Positions 53,759-63,485 are shown, numbered from the stretch's first letter. The stretch: DNA of 64,000 nucleotides from Lachnoclostridium phytofermentans ISDg (GCF_000018685.1 NC_010001.1:2000001-2064000), one strand, 5' to 3'. The notes: a model not told the origin generated them from the letters alone. Translations and numbers: made by a program.

Positions 53759-54042
53759 TTCTTCACCTTAACATAATCAAAATCAGTAATCTTTGTTAAT
53801 AAATATGTATTTTATCATAGCATAAAAGAAGTAGCAAGTCTATGATCTAGAGGTATCCCTGGTTAGATTTCACTTCCTTTTTAATAGAAAACATATAGGA
53901 TTACTCAATGAAATTGTTGCCTTCCGACGATTATTTTTCAGGAAAAGGCGATACAGTACAGCAAATTCTCCTGTTACTTCACTTCTGTTACTATAAAATA
54001 AGGTATACTATACGTCCGGCGTGTAGCGCGTTATCTGTTGGA

Positions 54043-55077
54043 TCAGGAACCGACTTGGGTCAATCTGTCATTCAGCACCTCCTTGTATACAGACATATCC
54101 CGTTCGCCAATAATGGGCTCTCCTATAATTTTTCCCGCCGAGTCAACAAACAGTGTGGTCGGATAGGCAATCATATTATTGTCAAGGTACTCCTTAAGTG
54201 AATTGTCAGGCACGATGCTTGTAAAAGAGACACCTGCGTCCTTGGCAATTTTTTTAGCCAGTTTTAAAAGCTCTTCATCTTTTACATCACCTACAATGGA
54301 AATCAGCTGGGTACCCGCCGGCATGTCTTCGCTCATCTTCTGCAGATCAGGCATTTCCTTAATGCATGGCTGGCAGAAGGTAGCCCATATATTGATCATT
54401 GTTAGTTTATGCCCCGCAAAAATGGAATTATCAACAGCTTTGCAGTCGAGATCATTTGCAGAAAATGCACCTAGGTCGCCTACCGTAAATGTCGCAGGTT
54501 TTATACTTGCCTTTATGGCTGGGAGCATTTGGACGATCTCGTCATAATCTGCCTTCATATTGGAATCAAAGGCGGAGGTGTCAACTATGGGCTGTGCGTA
54601 TATATATACGGTGCCGTCTTTCCGGCAGATTTCCTCCGAGGTCTCACACTTCGTGATGTCCGCGGCCCTTTTATTGGAACTCATCCATCCATCCCACTTT
54701 TCCGCAGGATATTCCAGAACTTTGAACGGGCAGTATTCACCCTTTTGAGGCATGAAGAATATATCCAAATGGTCGGAAGGGTCGGTTTCAGCCTTGGGAA
54801 TATCCTTCTCCAATAGAGAAAGATCGCCAAACATCACTTCATATTTGCCTGGTATGATGGTTTGGTTGTCGAGATATTTGATCGGCAGCTTTAGCGTGAT
54901 TCCCATACCATCTTCCGTATAGTCCTTATAATCGGTATAATCATAGTTTTCTTCCTGACGCACCGTACTTTGGTCATTTTTTGAAGTTTCACCTTGTGTG
55001 CAGCCAGCTAAGAGTACGGTGAGCGTGAATGTGCACAAGAGAACTGTAAGAATCTTACTTATAATATTTTTTTTCAT
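54043..55077 (-). CDS. TlpA-like thioredoxin lipoprotein
   Basis: About 344 aa from the ATG at 55077 (CGGAGGAAAAAC upstream); the frame extends to 55137 but without support. Lipobox LLAGC at about Cys 26. The central domain (about 40-200) is unassigned. The C-terminal TlpA/ResA fold has MINIWATFCQPCIKEMPDLQ (CQPC), the cis-Pro region AYPTTLFVD. It exchanges disulfides outside the membrane. It is the last gene of a three-gene operon with the ferredoxin membrane protein and the CXXC peptide, which probably feeds it electrons. Confidence 0.85.
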   Translation of the reverse strand: MKKNIISKILTVLLCTFTLTVLLAGCTQGETSKNDQSTVRQEENYDYTDYKDYTEDGMGITLKLPIKYLDNQTIIPGKYEVMFGDLSLLEKDIPKAETDPSDHLDIFFMPQKGEYCPFKVLEYPAEKWDGWMSSNKRAADITKCETSEEICRKDGTVYIYAQPIVDTSAFDSNMKADYDEIVQMLPAIKASIKPATFTVGDLGAFSANDLDCKAVDNSIFAGHKLTMINIWATFCQPCIKEMPDLQKMSEDMPAGTQLISIVGDVKDEELLKLAKKIAKDAGVSFTSIVPDNSLKEYLDNNMIAYPTTLFVDSAGKIIGEPIIGERDMSVYKEVLNDRLTQVGS

Positions 55078-55094
55078 GTTTTTCCTCCGAAAAT

Positions 55095-55943
55095 TTATTT
55101 GAGTGTTTTTTCTACTTGGATTGCATTTTGAGGGCATTTATTCTTACATAAACCGCAGCGGATACATTCCGTATGGTTTGGCGTTTTCACGGGCTCCACA
55201 TTCATAGGGCAGATTTTGCCGCATATCCCGCAGTCAGTGCATTTGTTCCGGTCTATGTAATAGCGATAAAAGCTAAAACGATTGAACAGTGAGTAAAAAG
55301 CGCCCAACGGACATAAATATTTGCAAAACGGTCTGAATATCATCATAGAAGAAAGAATTACAACCGCTAAAATAAGTATTTTCCATGAGAATAACCAGCC
55401 GATGGTGGCTTGCAGAGGCTTATTCATGCTAACTAGTGGGATACCGCCCTCCAAGGTACCTGCGGGACATAAATACTTACAGAAAAACGGAACCGTGGAT
55501 CCGTAGGAATCTGCTGCCAATAACGGCAACAGTACTACAAGGATGGCTAACACTAGATATTTGCCAAACCGCATGATCCGTTCAAGTTTTTGTGGGATTT
55601 TGAGTTTAAGAAGGGGGACTTTGTGTAAAAGATCCTGTATAAACCCAAAAGGGCAGAGAAATCCACACAAAAGCCTTCCAAACAATATTCCCATAAGAGC
55701 TAAAAATCCAAGTACATAAAAGGATATGCCGTAAATCGAACTTCCTGCCGATACCTGGAGGGAGCCGATAGGGCAGGCCCCAAGAGCTCCGGGACAGGAA
55801 TAACAATTAAGAATCGGCAGGCAGAGGTTTTTGCTTTTTCCAGTGTAAATCTTACCCTTCCAAAATCCGGCGACATTTGCGTTCATCAAAACGGCAGACA
55901 AGCACTGGATTATTGTACGTTTAAATTTTTTAACCAATACCAA
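55095..55943 (-). CDS. NapH-like membrane protein with two 4Fe-4S clusters
   Basis: 282 aa, starting at TTG (55943 or 55937; GGAG a few bases before). Five or so helices bear CxxxCP motifs (GRLLCGFLCPFGFIQDLLHK; CKYLCPLGAFYSLFNR), then a C-terminal ferredoxin region CTDCGICGKICPMNV and CIRCGLCKNKCPQNAI. Related NapH/CcdA-substitute proteins carry electrons across the membrane. Overlaps the 49-aa CXXC gene upstream; next to the TlpA gene. Confidence 0.86.
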   Translation of the reverse strand: MVLVKKFKRTIIQCLSAVLMNANVAGFWKGKIYTGKSKNLCLPILNCYSCPGALGACPIGSLQVSAGSSIYGISFYVLGFLALMGILFGRLLCGFLCPFGFIQDLLHKVPLLKLKIPQKLERIMRFGKYLVLAILVVLLPLLAADSYGSTVPFFCKYLCPAGTLEGGIPLVSMNKPLQATIGWLFSWKILILAVVILSSMMIFRPFCKYLCPLGAFYSLFNRFSFYRYYIDRNKCTDCGICGKICPMNVEPVKTPNHTECIRCGLCKNKCPQNAIQVEKTLK

Positions 55944-56079
55944 TACACTCCAGACATATGTTTATTGCTTTATTAAACACTGCTTCATACTCCCAATTCA
56001 AAGTACCAATCACCAGAAGCGAAATAGCTAAAAAAAGTATTGAATATCGCGTAAATCGTATGTTCATTTTAATTATCAT
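55930..56079 (-). CDS. CD1871A-family CXXC small membrane protein, 49 aa
   Basis: Start ATG 56079 with AAGGAGGGTTCT before it. One hydrophobic helix (YSILFLAISLLVIGTL, about 12-27), then NKAINICLECIGIG at the C-terminus, with a CLEC (CXXC) motif. It matches, from memory, the CD1871A family, named after a C. difficile conjugative-transposon gene. The stop overlaps the NapH-like start by 14 bp. It probably relays electrons or disulfides between the ferredoxin protein and TlpA. Confidence 0.7.
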   Translation of the reverse strand: MIIKMNIRFTRYSILFLAISLLVIGTLNWEYEAVFNKAINICLECIGIG

Positions 56080-56672
56080 AGAACCCTCCTTCTTTTTGAA
56101 CAGAATATTATCGCCGACATTTTGATGTTAGCAGGCGGTTGTTACTTAGCTGCGTAAAAGTTGTGTCAAAGATGTAATAACGGCAGAACTTTTTTAACAA
56201 CGATAATCTTCCTAAGTATTGGAAGAGGAGCTATCAACGAACGTAAGGTAAACTACCTTATCTTCTACGAAGGTTTTTTTACCGCATACTCAGAAGGCTC
56301 TATTTCTGGCTGGTGGATACTGTCGTTCTCCTGTCATCTACTTGTGAATGTCCTCCTTAAAACCTTACAAAATCTGTTGTAAGGTTAAGGATGTCTCCTC
56401 GATTTATGCGACAAAAAACACCAGCCCGCACATTCAGCATAACAGTCAAATGTTATTTTACTGTTCGATTAGTTGTATCAAAGCTGTCGGTTCTTCTGGG
56501 GGATAATGCCAATATAAAATTTACAGCTCAGTAGAAAAGAGTTATACTTATTAATAGAACTGTCGTATTGGTGTAAAAGGAAAAGATATCAGTTTTATAT
56601 AAGCGTGTTAACATCTTTGAGACAACTTAGTGTTATTCTTTAATTAATTATCTTTATAGCATAGAAAGGCTG
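56080..56672. other. 590-bp region between the divergent redox operon and the two-component system
   Basis: Contains a strong hairpin (AACCTTAC 56361-56368 with GTAAGGTT 56379-56386) and a smaller stem ACCTT/AAGGT ending in T7 (56255-56280). Fragments such as SGWWILSFSCHLL are readable around 56305-56345 but match nothing I can name. A TTATACT -10-like sequence lies near 56543. Confidence 0.4.
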
Positions 56673-57341
56673 GTGGATCACTTGCTGAATATTTTGATTG
56701 TAGAAGACGAGCAGGCAATCAATGAATTAATTTATTTAAATTTGAGCGATGAAGGATACCGCTGCACGCGTGCCTATGACGGGGAAGAAGCGGCCAACCT
56801 CATAGAAAATTATAACTATGACCTGATTTTACTGGACATCATGCTACCGAAAATCAATGGATATGAATTATTTGATTATATACACCCATTGGGTACACCT
56901 GTAATTTTTATCACCGCCAAAAGCGATATCAATGATCGAATCCGGGGGTTGAGACTTGGGGCTGATGATTATATTTCCAAACCGTTTCAGGTGGGAGAAC
57001 TGCTAGCACGTGTGGAGGCAGTCATTAGGCGTTTTGGAAAAAGCGAAAGAAAAATTGAGCTGTATGGCGTAACGATTGATTTAAATTCCCGTGAGGTACG
57101 AAAAGACGGCCAACTAATTGAGCTGACCGTGAAAGAGTTTGAATTGCTGATTCAGTTAATTCAAAATAAAAATGTAGCGCTTCGACGCAGTTGGCTATAT
57201 GAGCGGGTGTGGGAAGGTGAATTCACAGGCGAGACACGGACGCTTGATACACATATCCAGCGTCTGCGGAAAAAGTTGGAATGGGAAGATCGTATCAAGA
57301 CAGTATTCCGAATTGGCTATCGGCTTGAGGTATTGAAATGA
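56673..57341 (+). CDS. OmpR-family response regulator
   Basis: 222 aa. Receiver with NILIVEDEQ (acidic pair), phospho-Asp 55 (LILLDIMLP), Thr in ITAKS and Lys in SKPF; C-terminal winged helix with LTVKEFELLIQLIQN, RTLDTHIQRLRKKLE, FRIGYRLE. The start is GTG 56673 or TTG 56682 (GGTGG between). Overlaps the kinase gene by 4 bp. Codon use is richer in G+C than the rest of the window. Confidence 0.92.
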   Translation: MDHLLNILIVEDEQAINELIYLNLSDEGYRCTRAYDGEEAANLIENYNYDLILLDIMLPKINGYELFDYIHPLGTPVIFITAKSDINDRIRGLRLGADDYISKPFQVGELLARVEAVIRRFGKSERKIELYGVTIDLNSREVRKDGQLIELTVKEFELLIQLIQNKNVALRRSWLYERVWEGEFTGETRTLDTHIQRLRKKLEWEDRIKTVFRIGYRLEVLK

Positions 57342-58771
57342 AGCTGTTTGCGAAAATCTTTCTCTGTGCAATGATCGTCCTCAGCATCGCGTTGTCCCTG
57401 TCCGGTTATCTGCTCATAACGTTGTCATACAAAAATGCGGTTGATCAGGAAACGCAGCGCACAATGGATCAGTATCAGTATATCAAGTTTCTGCTTCAGG
57501 CCGACCTTCTAAATCGACGGGATCAAACCGATAAAAACAATTTATCTGATCCGATTTCTGCAAGCTTTTCAAAGCTCGCAGGTCAGAATTTGCCCGGCTT
57601 ATCAAGCGGCGGGAATTACATTTCTGTTTTTGGTGAAGATAAGATGTCCATATATTCGACCTTTCCCTCTAATCCGGATTTCAATATATCCGACTACGAC
57701 TTAAATCAAAAAATCGTCAATAAAATAGAGCAAATTGGGGACAGGACCTATGTTTTAGTGCTCGGTAAGATCACGCAGAGCGGCCAGACGGTTTATCTCT
57801 TGACCGCAACCGATATTCAGGCCGTTATCGACCAAAAGGAAGAAATGGTCCGGAATTACGGTACGATTTATTTCGTAACGATAGGCTTTGGCATTATTCT
57901 GGTTATGATCTTTTCCGCTTTGCTGACCGGTCCAATCCAAAAGATGTCGGCGGCTGCAGCCAGGGTCGCCCACGGTAATTACAGTGAACGGCTTAAGGTT
58001 TTTTCTAATGATGAAATGGGAGAACTTTCAAGGAGGTTCAATACGATGGCGGAAACAATTGAGGATAGAATCGCAGAGCTTTCAAATGCTGCAAAGCAGA
58101 AAGAGGATTTTGTCTCCAATTTTGCCCATGAACTGAAAACGCCTTTGACATCGGTCATAGGTTATGCAGATATGATCTATCAGAATCCATTGTCTCGAGA
58201 GGATACCAGAAAAGCGGCGGCACACATTATGGACGAAGGCCTCCGCCTCGAGGCACTCTCGCTCAAGCTGATGGATCTGATCGTTTTAAACCGGCAGGAT
58301 TTTATCCTTGAGGAACTTCCGGCGGATGAGCTCCTGCAGAATATTGCGGATACGCTGAGGCCGTTGTTATTAAACGAAAATATAAAATTCAAGTTGGAAA
58401 CGGTGAAAGCCTATATCAGAGTCGACTATGACCTTTTCAAAACGCTTCTGCTCAATCTCGTAGACAACGCGGTCAAAGCGGGAAGCGCGGAAATTAGCTT
58501 GACTGGGGAAATTACGGCGAACAGCTATCGCATCGGCATTTCGGATAACGGGCGCGGTATTCCGGCAGACGAGCTGGACCGCATCACAGAGGCATTTTAT
58601 ATGGTGGACAAGTCCCGATCCAGAAAACAGCACGGTGCAGGCCTCGGCCTTTCGCTTGCTTCAAAAATAGCTCAAATACACGGCAGCCGGTTGGAGTTTG
58701 AAAGTGTGCAGGGAAAGGGAACGACGGTTTCTCTTCCTTTACCGTTGGAAGGTGGTGGATTGGGTGCTTAA
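57338..58771 (+). CDS. Membrane sensor histidine kinase
   Basis: 477 aa. TM1 (about 8-30), an extracytoplasmic sensor (about 31-172), TM2 (about 173-195), HAMP (about 197-248), His-264 in FAHELKTPLTS, then DNAVKAG (N), NGRGIP (G1) and GAGLGLSLA (G2). Cognate of the regulator at 56673. One 60-base line of this gene (58201-58260) counts 36 G+C. It is GC-rich for this window. Confidence 0.92.
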   Translation: MKLFAKIFLCAMIVLSIALSLSGYLLITLSYKNAVDQETQRTMDQYQYIKFLLQADLLNRRDQTDKNNLSDPISASFSKLAGQNLPGLSSGGNYISVFGEDKMSIYSTFPSNPDFNISDYDLNQKIVNKIEQIGDRTYVLVLGKITQSGQTVYLLTATDIQAVIDQKEEMVRNYGTIYFVTIGFGIILVMIFSALLTGPIQKMSAAAARVAHGNYSERLKVFSNDEMGELSRRFNTMAETIEDRIAELSNAAKQKEDFVSNFAHELKTPLTSVIGYADMIYQNPLSREDTRKAAAHIMDEGLRLEALSLKLMDLIVLNRQDFILEELPADELLQNIADTLRPLLLNENIKFKLETVKAYIRVDYDLFKTLLLNLVDNAVKAGSAEISLTGEITANSYRIGISDNGRGIPADELDRITEAFYMVDKSRSRKQHGAGLGLSLASKIAQIHGSRLEFESVQGKGTTVSLPLPLEGGGLGA

Positions 58772-59531
58772 GCGACATATACTTACAGCGGTTGCTGCCG
58801 TTTTCTCGATGCTTATTGTGTTCGGGTGCTGGATTTTAACAAATGAGCTGTTGAATCGGCAACATTTGGGCCTGATGAATACTGTGCATACCGTCAGCGT
58901 GATGGAACCTCCGGAAGCTGAATTAGGTGCCGAACCAGCAAAGGTTACTCTGAGCACTCAGGAAATTGCGAATATTCTCAAAGTTTGGCAATCAAGCCAG
59001 ACACAGCATTATCATGATCCGTATGATGGCCAGCTAACGATGGAAGAGGCGATCAAGGCGGCAAATTCCGGGTTGTCGCATTTTTGTGAAAGCGGCGTTT
59101 TACCGAAAGAGCTCCTCGAGAGTGATTTCACGCAGACAAATGCGTTTTTATTCGATGTACAGGCTCCCATAGTAGTCCCCCCGGAGGGTTTACCCGCCTC
59201 GAACCCGGCGTACAGCTTCTGGTCGGTTAGTGTGAGCAATCGTGGAGTATCGATACTGCTGACACTGAACGCGTACACGGGCCAAATTTGGTGGGCAGAA
59301 ATCCGCTTGATTACTCAGACGCTTGATTTTAACAGTACTAACATATTGGATTTGCTTGAAGAATATGAAGCCTATCTCGGACTTTCCGACAGCGGATCAT
59401 TAAATAGCAATAGCGACTATGCGACCAAAAGTTATGAAAATAATCATATTGGAATAATTGTGTATAAAAAGACGGGTGAATCCGGTCACTATGAATTGCT
59501 GAATTTTTCTCTGAATCAAAACGTTAGTTGA
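58764..59531 (+). CDS. Membrane-anchored extracytoplasmic protein, unknown
   Basis: About 255 aa from GTG 58764 (GGAAGGTGG at 58747-58755); the frame reaches back into the kinase. One N-terminal helix (ILTAVAAVFSMLIVFGCWIL), then a soluble domain with AELGAEPAKVTLSTQEI and SFWSVSVSNRGVSILLTLNA, ending in a polar tail. No family recognised. It overlaps the kinase stop by 8 bp, so it is the third gene of the two-component operon and may modulate the sensor. Confidence 0.75.
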   Translation: MLKRHILTAVAAVFSMLIVFGCWILTNELLNRQHLGLMNTVHTVSVMEPPEAELGAEPAKVTLSTQEIANILKVWQSSQTQHYHDPYDGQLTMEEAIKAANSGLSHFCESGVLPKELLESDFTQTNAFLFDVQAPIVVPPEGLPASNPAYSFWSVSVSNRGVSILLTLNAYTGQIWWAEIRLITQTLDFNSTNILDLLEEYEAYLGLSDSGSLNSNSDYATKSYENNHIGIIVYKKTGESGHYELLNFSLNQNVS

Positions 59532-59567
59532 CAACCTGGACACAGCTCTCGGACAACTGCGAGACAT

Positions 59568-59613
59568 CTCCCTGTTATGATTTGAAGCGTAAATTTTAAC
59601 AGGGAGGTTTTTA
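59568..59613 (+). terminator. Terminator of the GC-rich two-component operon
   Basis: CTCCCTGTTA (59568-59577) pairs with TAACAGGGAG (59597-59606), then GTTTTT. Confidence 0.85.
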
Positions 59614-59673
59614 TATAAAAATATATTTGTTCCTTTGAGGTATAAGGGCCAGTGATGTTTGACTTGTTAATTT

Positions 59674-59742
59674 ATAACTGGAGCTAATGGGAAAACTGGT
59701 CGTGCTATAATTAAGGCGGATACTTGGTCGAAAGCTAAATGA
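59674..59742 (+). pseudogene. N-terminal fragment of a Rossmann-fold (NmrA-like) dehydrogenase
   Basis: ITGANGKTGRAIIKADTWSK followed by a stop: the NAD(P)-binding glycine motif of NmrA/SDR proteins without the rest of the gene. A frameshift separates it from the ATG-led frame upstream (MFDLLIY). A remnant. Confidence 0.5.
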
Positions 59743-59855
59743 TTTTTTATCCTTCATTCTTAGAACATCGAGAAGCAAAATATAGCAATACAAGTATCAA
59801 TTTGTTTAGAATGAGTTTATGAAAATGAGTTATAATTAAATTGAGGTGATGAAGC

Positions 59856-60530
59856 ATGATTCATATTCTTGTTGTAGACGATGACAAAAATACGAGAAGA
59901 TTTATGAAAGCAGTGTTAGAAGAAGAACAGTATATTGTATTTACAGCTTCCAATGGAGTGGAAGCTTTGGATATTTTAGATACTACTCACATTGATTTGG
60001 TTGTGTTAGATATTATGATGCCAAAGATGGATGGCTATGAATTTACGGAGATTTTGCGCAGCGTACAAAATGAACTTCCTATATTAATGGTTTCGGCGAA
60101 GCAACTTCCTGCTGATCGAAAAAAAGGATTTCAAGTAGGAATCGATGATTTTATGACAAAACCTGTGGATGCAGAGGAAATGGTACTACGCATTAAAGCA
60201 CTGTTACGTCGTGCTAAGATTACAAGTGAACGAAAAATAATGATTGGAAATGTAGTACTTGATGAAGACTCTTTATCGGTAACACGAGAGGGAGAAACAC
60301 AAGTACTCCCACAAAAGGAGTTTCAGCTTCTATTTAAATTATTATCTTATCCTGGTAAGATATTTACAAGGATTCAGCTTATGGATGAAATCTGGGGGAC
60401 AGAGAGTGACTCGGGTTGGGAAACTGTAACTGTACATGTTGGCCGGTTACGTAGGCGATTTGAGGGTTGGCCAGAATTTCAAATTGATTCAGTGCGGGGG
60501 CTAGGATATAAGGCGGTGAAGTTAGTATGA
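59856..60530 (+). CDS. OmpR-family response regulator
   Basis: 224 aa. Receiver: ILVVDDDKN, phospho-Asp 52 (LVVLDIMMPKMDGYE), Ser/Lys in MVSAKQ and TKPV. Winged helix: LPQKEFQLLFKLLSYP, WETVTVHVGRLRRRFE, VRGLGYKAV. TATAAT at 59831-59836 and GAGGTGATG before the ATG. Overlaps the kinase gene by 4 bp; the ABC exporter downstream is the likely target. Confidence 0.92.
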   Translation: MIHILVVDDDKNTRRFMKAVLEEEQYIVFTASNGVEALDILDTTHIDLVVLDIMMPKMDGYEFTEILRSVQNELPILMVSAKQLPADRKKGFQVGIDDFMTKPVDAEEMVLRIKALLRRAKITSERKIMIGNVVLDEDSLSVTREGETQVLPQKEFQLLFKLLSYPGKIFTRIQLMDEIWGTESDSGWETVTVHVGRLRRRFEGWPEFQIDSVRGLGYKAVKLV

Positions 60531-61597
60531 GAAAGTTTATAAGGAAACATGAGGGGCCGAAAAATCCTCCACCAGTGATATTAACGTTAGTATTTGCTAT
60601 TTTGGTTTTTGTGATATTGGGGATTACTATGGTGATTGTAGGCTCTCTTGTGGTATTATTAAATAAACTGCAAATTATAGAAAGCCTTAATGCACCCAAT
60701 ATTTGGATCCCAACTATCTGGTTTGCATCGGCTAGTATATTAATCGGGACTGTAGTTGCTATTATTATTAGCCGTATACCCTTAAAGCCAATTAATACAA
60801 TCATTCATGGCATGAATCAATTAGCCAATGGAAAGTATCAAACACGAATAGATTTAGGACATGTATCGATTGCCATGGACGTATCCAATAGTTTCAATAC
60901 ACTTGCAGAAGAACTAGAAAATACAGAGATGCTTCGCTCTGATTTTGTCAATAATTTTTCTCATGAATTTAAAACACCAATTGTGTCAATCTGTGGGTTT
61001 GCTAAGTTATTACAAAGGGATACGATTGCGAAAGATAAGCAAAAAGAATATTTAAGTATTATTGTGGAGGAATCTACAAGACTTTCTGAGATGGCAACCA
61101 ATGTACTTAATTTGACCAAAGTTGAGTATCAAAGTATTCTGACGGACATTTCTGGGTTTAATCTCTCGGAGCAATTGCGAAACAGTGTATTAATGTTAGA
61201 GAATAAGTGGATGCAAAAAGGAATCTCTATTACTGTAGAATTAAATGAGTATTATATTGAAGCATGTGAAGAACTATTAAAGCAAGTTTGGATTAACATT
61301 TTGGATAATTCCATTAAGTATTCACCAACTCATAGTGAAGTTGAGATTGAATTGATAGAAGAACATGATTTGATTACGGTATCCATCATTAATCATGGGC
61401 CAGAGATGAGTAAGGAAGAAATTAAGCGTATTTATGATAAATTCTGGCAAGGGGATACCTCTCATGCCTCGGAAGGAACGGGAATTGGTTTATCCATTGC
61501 AAAACGAATTGTAGAACTTCATAAAGGGAAAATTAATGTAGATAGCTCGAAGGAGCAAACGAAATTTTCTGTTATGATACCAAAAAGAGTTATATAA
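60527..61597 (+). CDS. Sensor histidine kinase with short sensor loop
   Basis: 356 aa. Two helices (about 15-42, 61-84) with only about 20 residues between them, so it probably senses within the membrane or through a partner such as the ABC transporter. HAMP (about 85-135), His-146 in FSHEFKTPIVS, DNSIKYS (N box), GTGIGLSIA (G2). Ended by a terminator at 61609. Confidence 0.92.
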   Translation: MRKFIRKHEGPKNPPPVILTLVFAILVFVILGITMVIVGSLVVLLNKLQIIESLNAPNIWIPTIWFASASILIGTVVAIIISRIPLKPINTIIHGMNQLANGKYQTRIDLGHVSIAMDVSNSFNTLAEELENTEMLRSDFVNNFSHEFKTPIVSICGFAKLLQRDTIAKDKQKEYLSIIVEESTRLSEMATNVLNLTKVEYQSILTDISGFNLSEQLRNSVLMLENKWMQKGISITVELNEYYIEACEELLKQVWINILDNSIKYSPTHSEVEIELIEEHDLITVSIINHGPEMSKEEIKRIYDKFWQGDTSHASEGTGIGLSIAKRIVELHKGKINVDSSKEQTKFSVMIPKRVI

Positions 61598-61608
61598 TAG
61601 ATAGATTA

Positions 61609-61642
61609 GAGTAATTGTTCTGGGACAGTTGCTCTTTTTTTT
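61609..61642 (+). terminator. Terminator after the second two-component system
   Basis: GAGTAATTGT (61609-61618) pairs with ACAGTTGCTC (61625-61634) with one mismatch, then T8. A TATGAT -10 at 61695-61700 starts the ABC exporter transcript. Confidence 0.75.
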
Positions 61643-61727
61643 ATGTGTTAATTAAAATGTATGAGGAGTTTAGTTTCAGTTTCGCTTTGTGTGATATGAT
61701 ATCCATGCTTACAGAAAGGGGAATCAT

Positions 61728-63485
61728 ATGATTAAATTATTTAAAAATTTAACTAAAAAAGAATGGCTATTTGTGGGTATCAGCTTTGTGTTTATTATAG
61801 CACAGGTATGGTTGGACCTAAAATTACCAGATTATATGAGTGAAATTACAATGTTGGTGCAGACCGAAGGTAGCACAATGACTGAAATCTTAACTGCGGG
61901 AGGAAAGATGTTAACATGTGCACTAGGAAGTCTTGTTGGTGCTGTCATTGTTGCTGTACTAGCCGCAAAAGTTGCTTCCAACTTCGGTGCCAGACTAAGA
62001 GGTCATCTATTTGATAAGGTGCAGTCCTTTACGATGGAAGAAATCAATAGATTTTCCACATCAAGTTTGATTACAAGGTCCACCAACGATATTACACAAG
62101 TGCAAATGCTTGTTGTAATGGGCTTACAAGCTATGATTAAAGCACCTATTCTAGCAGTATGGGCAATTATGAAAATTAACGGTAAGAGTTGGCAATGGAC
62201 ATTGACAACAACACTTGCGGTATTGGTCCTATTAGTAGTTGTTGGTTGTTGTGTAATTTTAGCAATGCCTAAGTTTAAGAAGCTTCAAAAATTAACGGAT
62301 GATCTAAACCGAGTAACGAGAGAGAACCTTACTGGTCTTCGGGTTGTTCGCGCATATAATGCAGAAGAATATCAAGGTCGTAAATTTGAAAAAGCAAATA
62401 CAGAATTAACTGGATCCAATTTATTTGCTAACCGTGTAATGGCTATGATGCTACCAAGTATTCAATTAGTAATGAGTGGTTTATCCTTAGCAATTTATTG
62501 GGTGGGAGCGATTCTAATTCAAGAAGCTAGTATGATGGATAAAATGACGTTATTTTCAGATATGATAGTTTTCTCCTCTTATGCAATGCAAGTGGTTATG
62601 GCATTTATGATGCTAATTATGATTTTTATAATGTTACCTCGTGCTTCCGTTTCTGCAAAACGTATTCTAGAAGTATTAGATACAAAACCAACTATTGTAG
62701 ATGGACAGATTATGTCTTCAAAAACAAGATGCAAAGGTGAAGTGGAATTCAAAAATGTAAGTTTTAAGTATCCAGATGCCGAGGATTATGTAATACGTAA
62801 TGTAAGTTTCACTGCAAAAAAGGGAGAAACGGTAGCATTTATCGGTTCCACTGGATGTGGTAAAAGTACGGTAGTGAATTTAATACCACGTTTTTATGAT
62901 GTAACAGAAGGGGAAGTTTTAGTAGACGGAATTAATGTGAAAGAATATAGCCAATACGCACTTCGTAATAAAATCGGGTATGTATCCCAAAAAGCAACGT
63001 TATTTGGAGGAACTATCAAATCCAATGTTGCCTTTGGAGATAATGGGAAGGATGGATATCTTGCTACTGATATTATAGAGGCAGTTAGTACTGCCCAAGC
63101 AGCTGAATTTGTAGAAGCAAAAGAAGAAAGCTATGATAGCTTTGTAGCGCAAGGTGGTGCCAACTTATCTGGTGGACAAAAACAAAGAGTATCTATTGCC
63201 CGAGCGATTTGTAGACATCCAGAAATATTTATTTTTGATGATTCCTTCTCAGCGCTAGATTATAAGACAGACCGTAAATTACGTGATGCATTAAAACTTG
63301 AGTGCGCAGATGCTACCAAACTGGTCGTAGCACAACGTATTGGAACCGTTCGTGATGCAGACAAAATTGTAGTACTAGATGAAGGGGGAATAGTGGGAAT
63401 TGGTACACATGAACAATTAATGAAAACATGTGAAGTTTATCAACAAATTGCGTACTCACAATTATCGAAGGAGGAGTTAGCATGA
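61728..63485 (+). CDS. ABC exporter half-transporter, degenerate NBD subunit
   Basis: 585 aa. Six-helix exporter domain (1-310), NBD (about 330-585): Walker A GSTGCGKST, signature LSGGQKQR, Walker B FIFDDSFSALD with Asp in place of the catalytic Glu, and AQRIGT where AHRxxT is usual (His to Gln). These changes mark the non-catalytic half of heterodimeric exporters (TM287/288, BmrCD type). The next gene overlaps by 4 bp and should be the catalytic partner. Substrate drug- or lipid-like. Confidence 0.9.
   Translation: MIKLFKNLTKKEWLFVGISFVFIIAQVWLDLKLPDYMSEITMLVQTEGSTMTEILTAGGKMLTCALGSLVGAVIVAVLAAKVASNFGARLRGHLFDKVQSFTMEEINRFSTSSLITRSTNDITQVQMLVVMGLQAMIKAPILAVWAIMKINGKSWQWTLTTTLAVLVLLVVVGCCVILAMPKFKKLQKLTDDLNRVTRENLTGLRVVRAYNAEEYQGRKFEKANTELTGSNLFANRVMAMMLPSIQLVMSGLSLAIYWVGAILIQEASMMDKMTLFSDMIVFSSYAMQVVMAFMMLIMIFIMLPRASVSAKRILEVLDTKPTIVDGQIMSSKTRCKGEVEFKNVSFKYPDAEDYVIRNVSFTAKKGETVAFIGSTGCGKSTVVNLIPRFYDVTEGEVLVDGINVKEYSQYALRNKIGYVSQKATLFGGTIKSNVAFGDNGKDGYLATDIIEAVSTAQAAEFVEAKEESYDSFVAQGGANLSGGQKQRVSIARAICRHPEIFIFDDSFSALDYKTDRKLRDALKLECADATKLVVAQRIGTVRDADKIVVLDEGGIVGIGTHEQLMKTCEVYQQIAYSQLSKEELA

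Noticed and set aside
53908..54201. 97-codon plus-strand frame overlapping the TlpA gene end
   Set aside because: Mostly antisense to the TlpA coding region; no ribosome binding site.
56161..56382. 73-codon plus-strand frame in the island
   Set aside because: No ribosome binding site and no recognisable family; it overlaps hairpin sequences.
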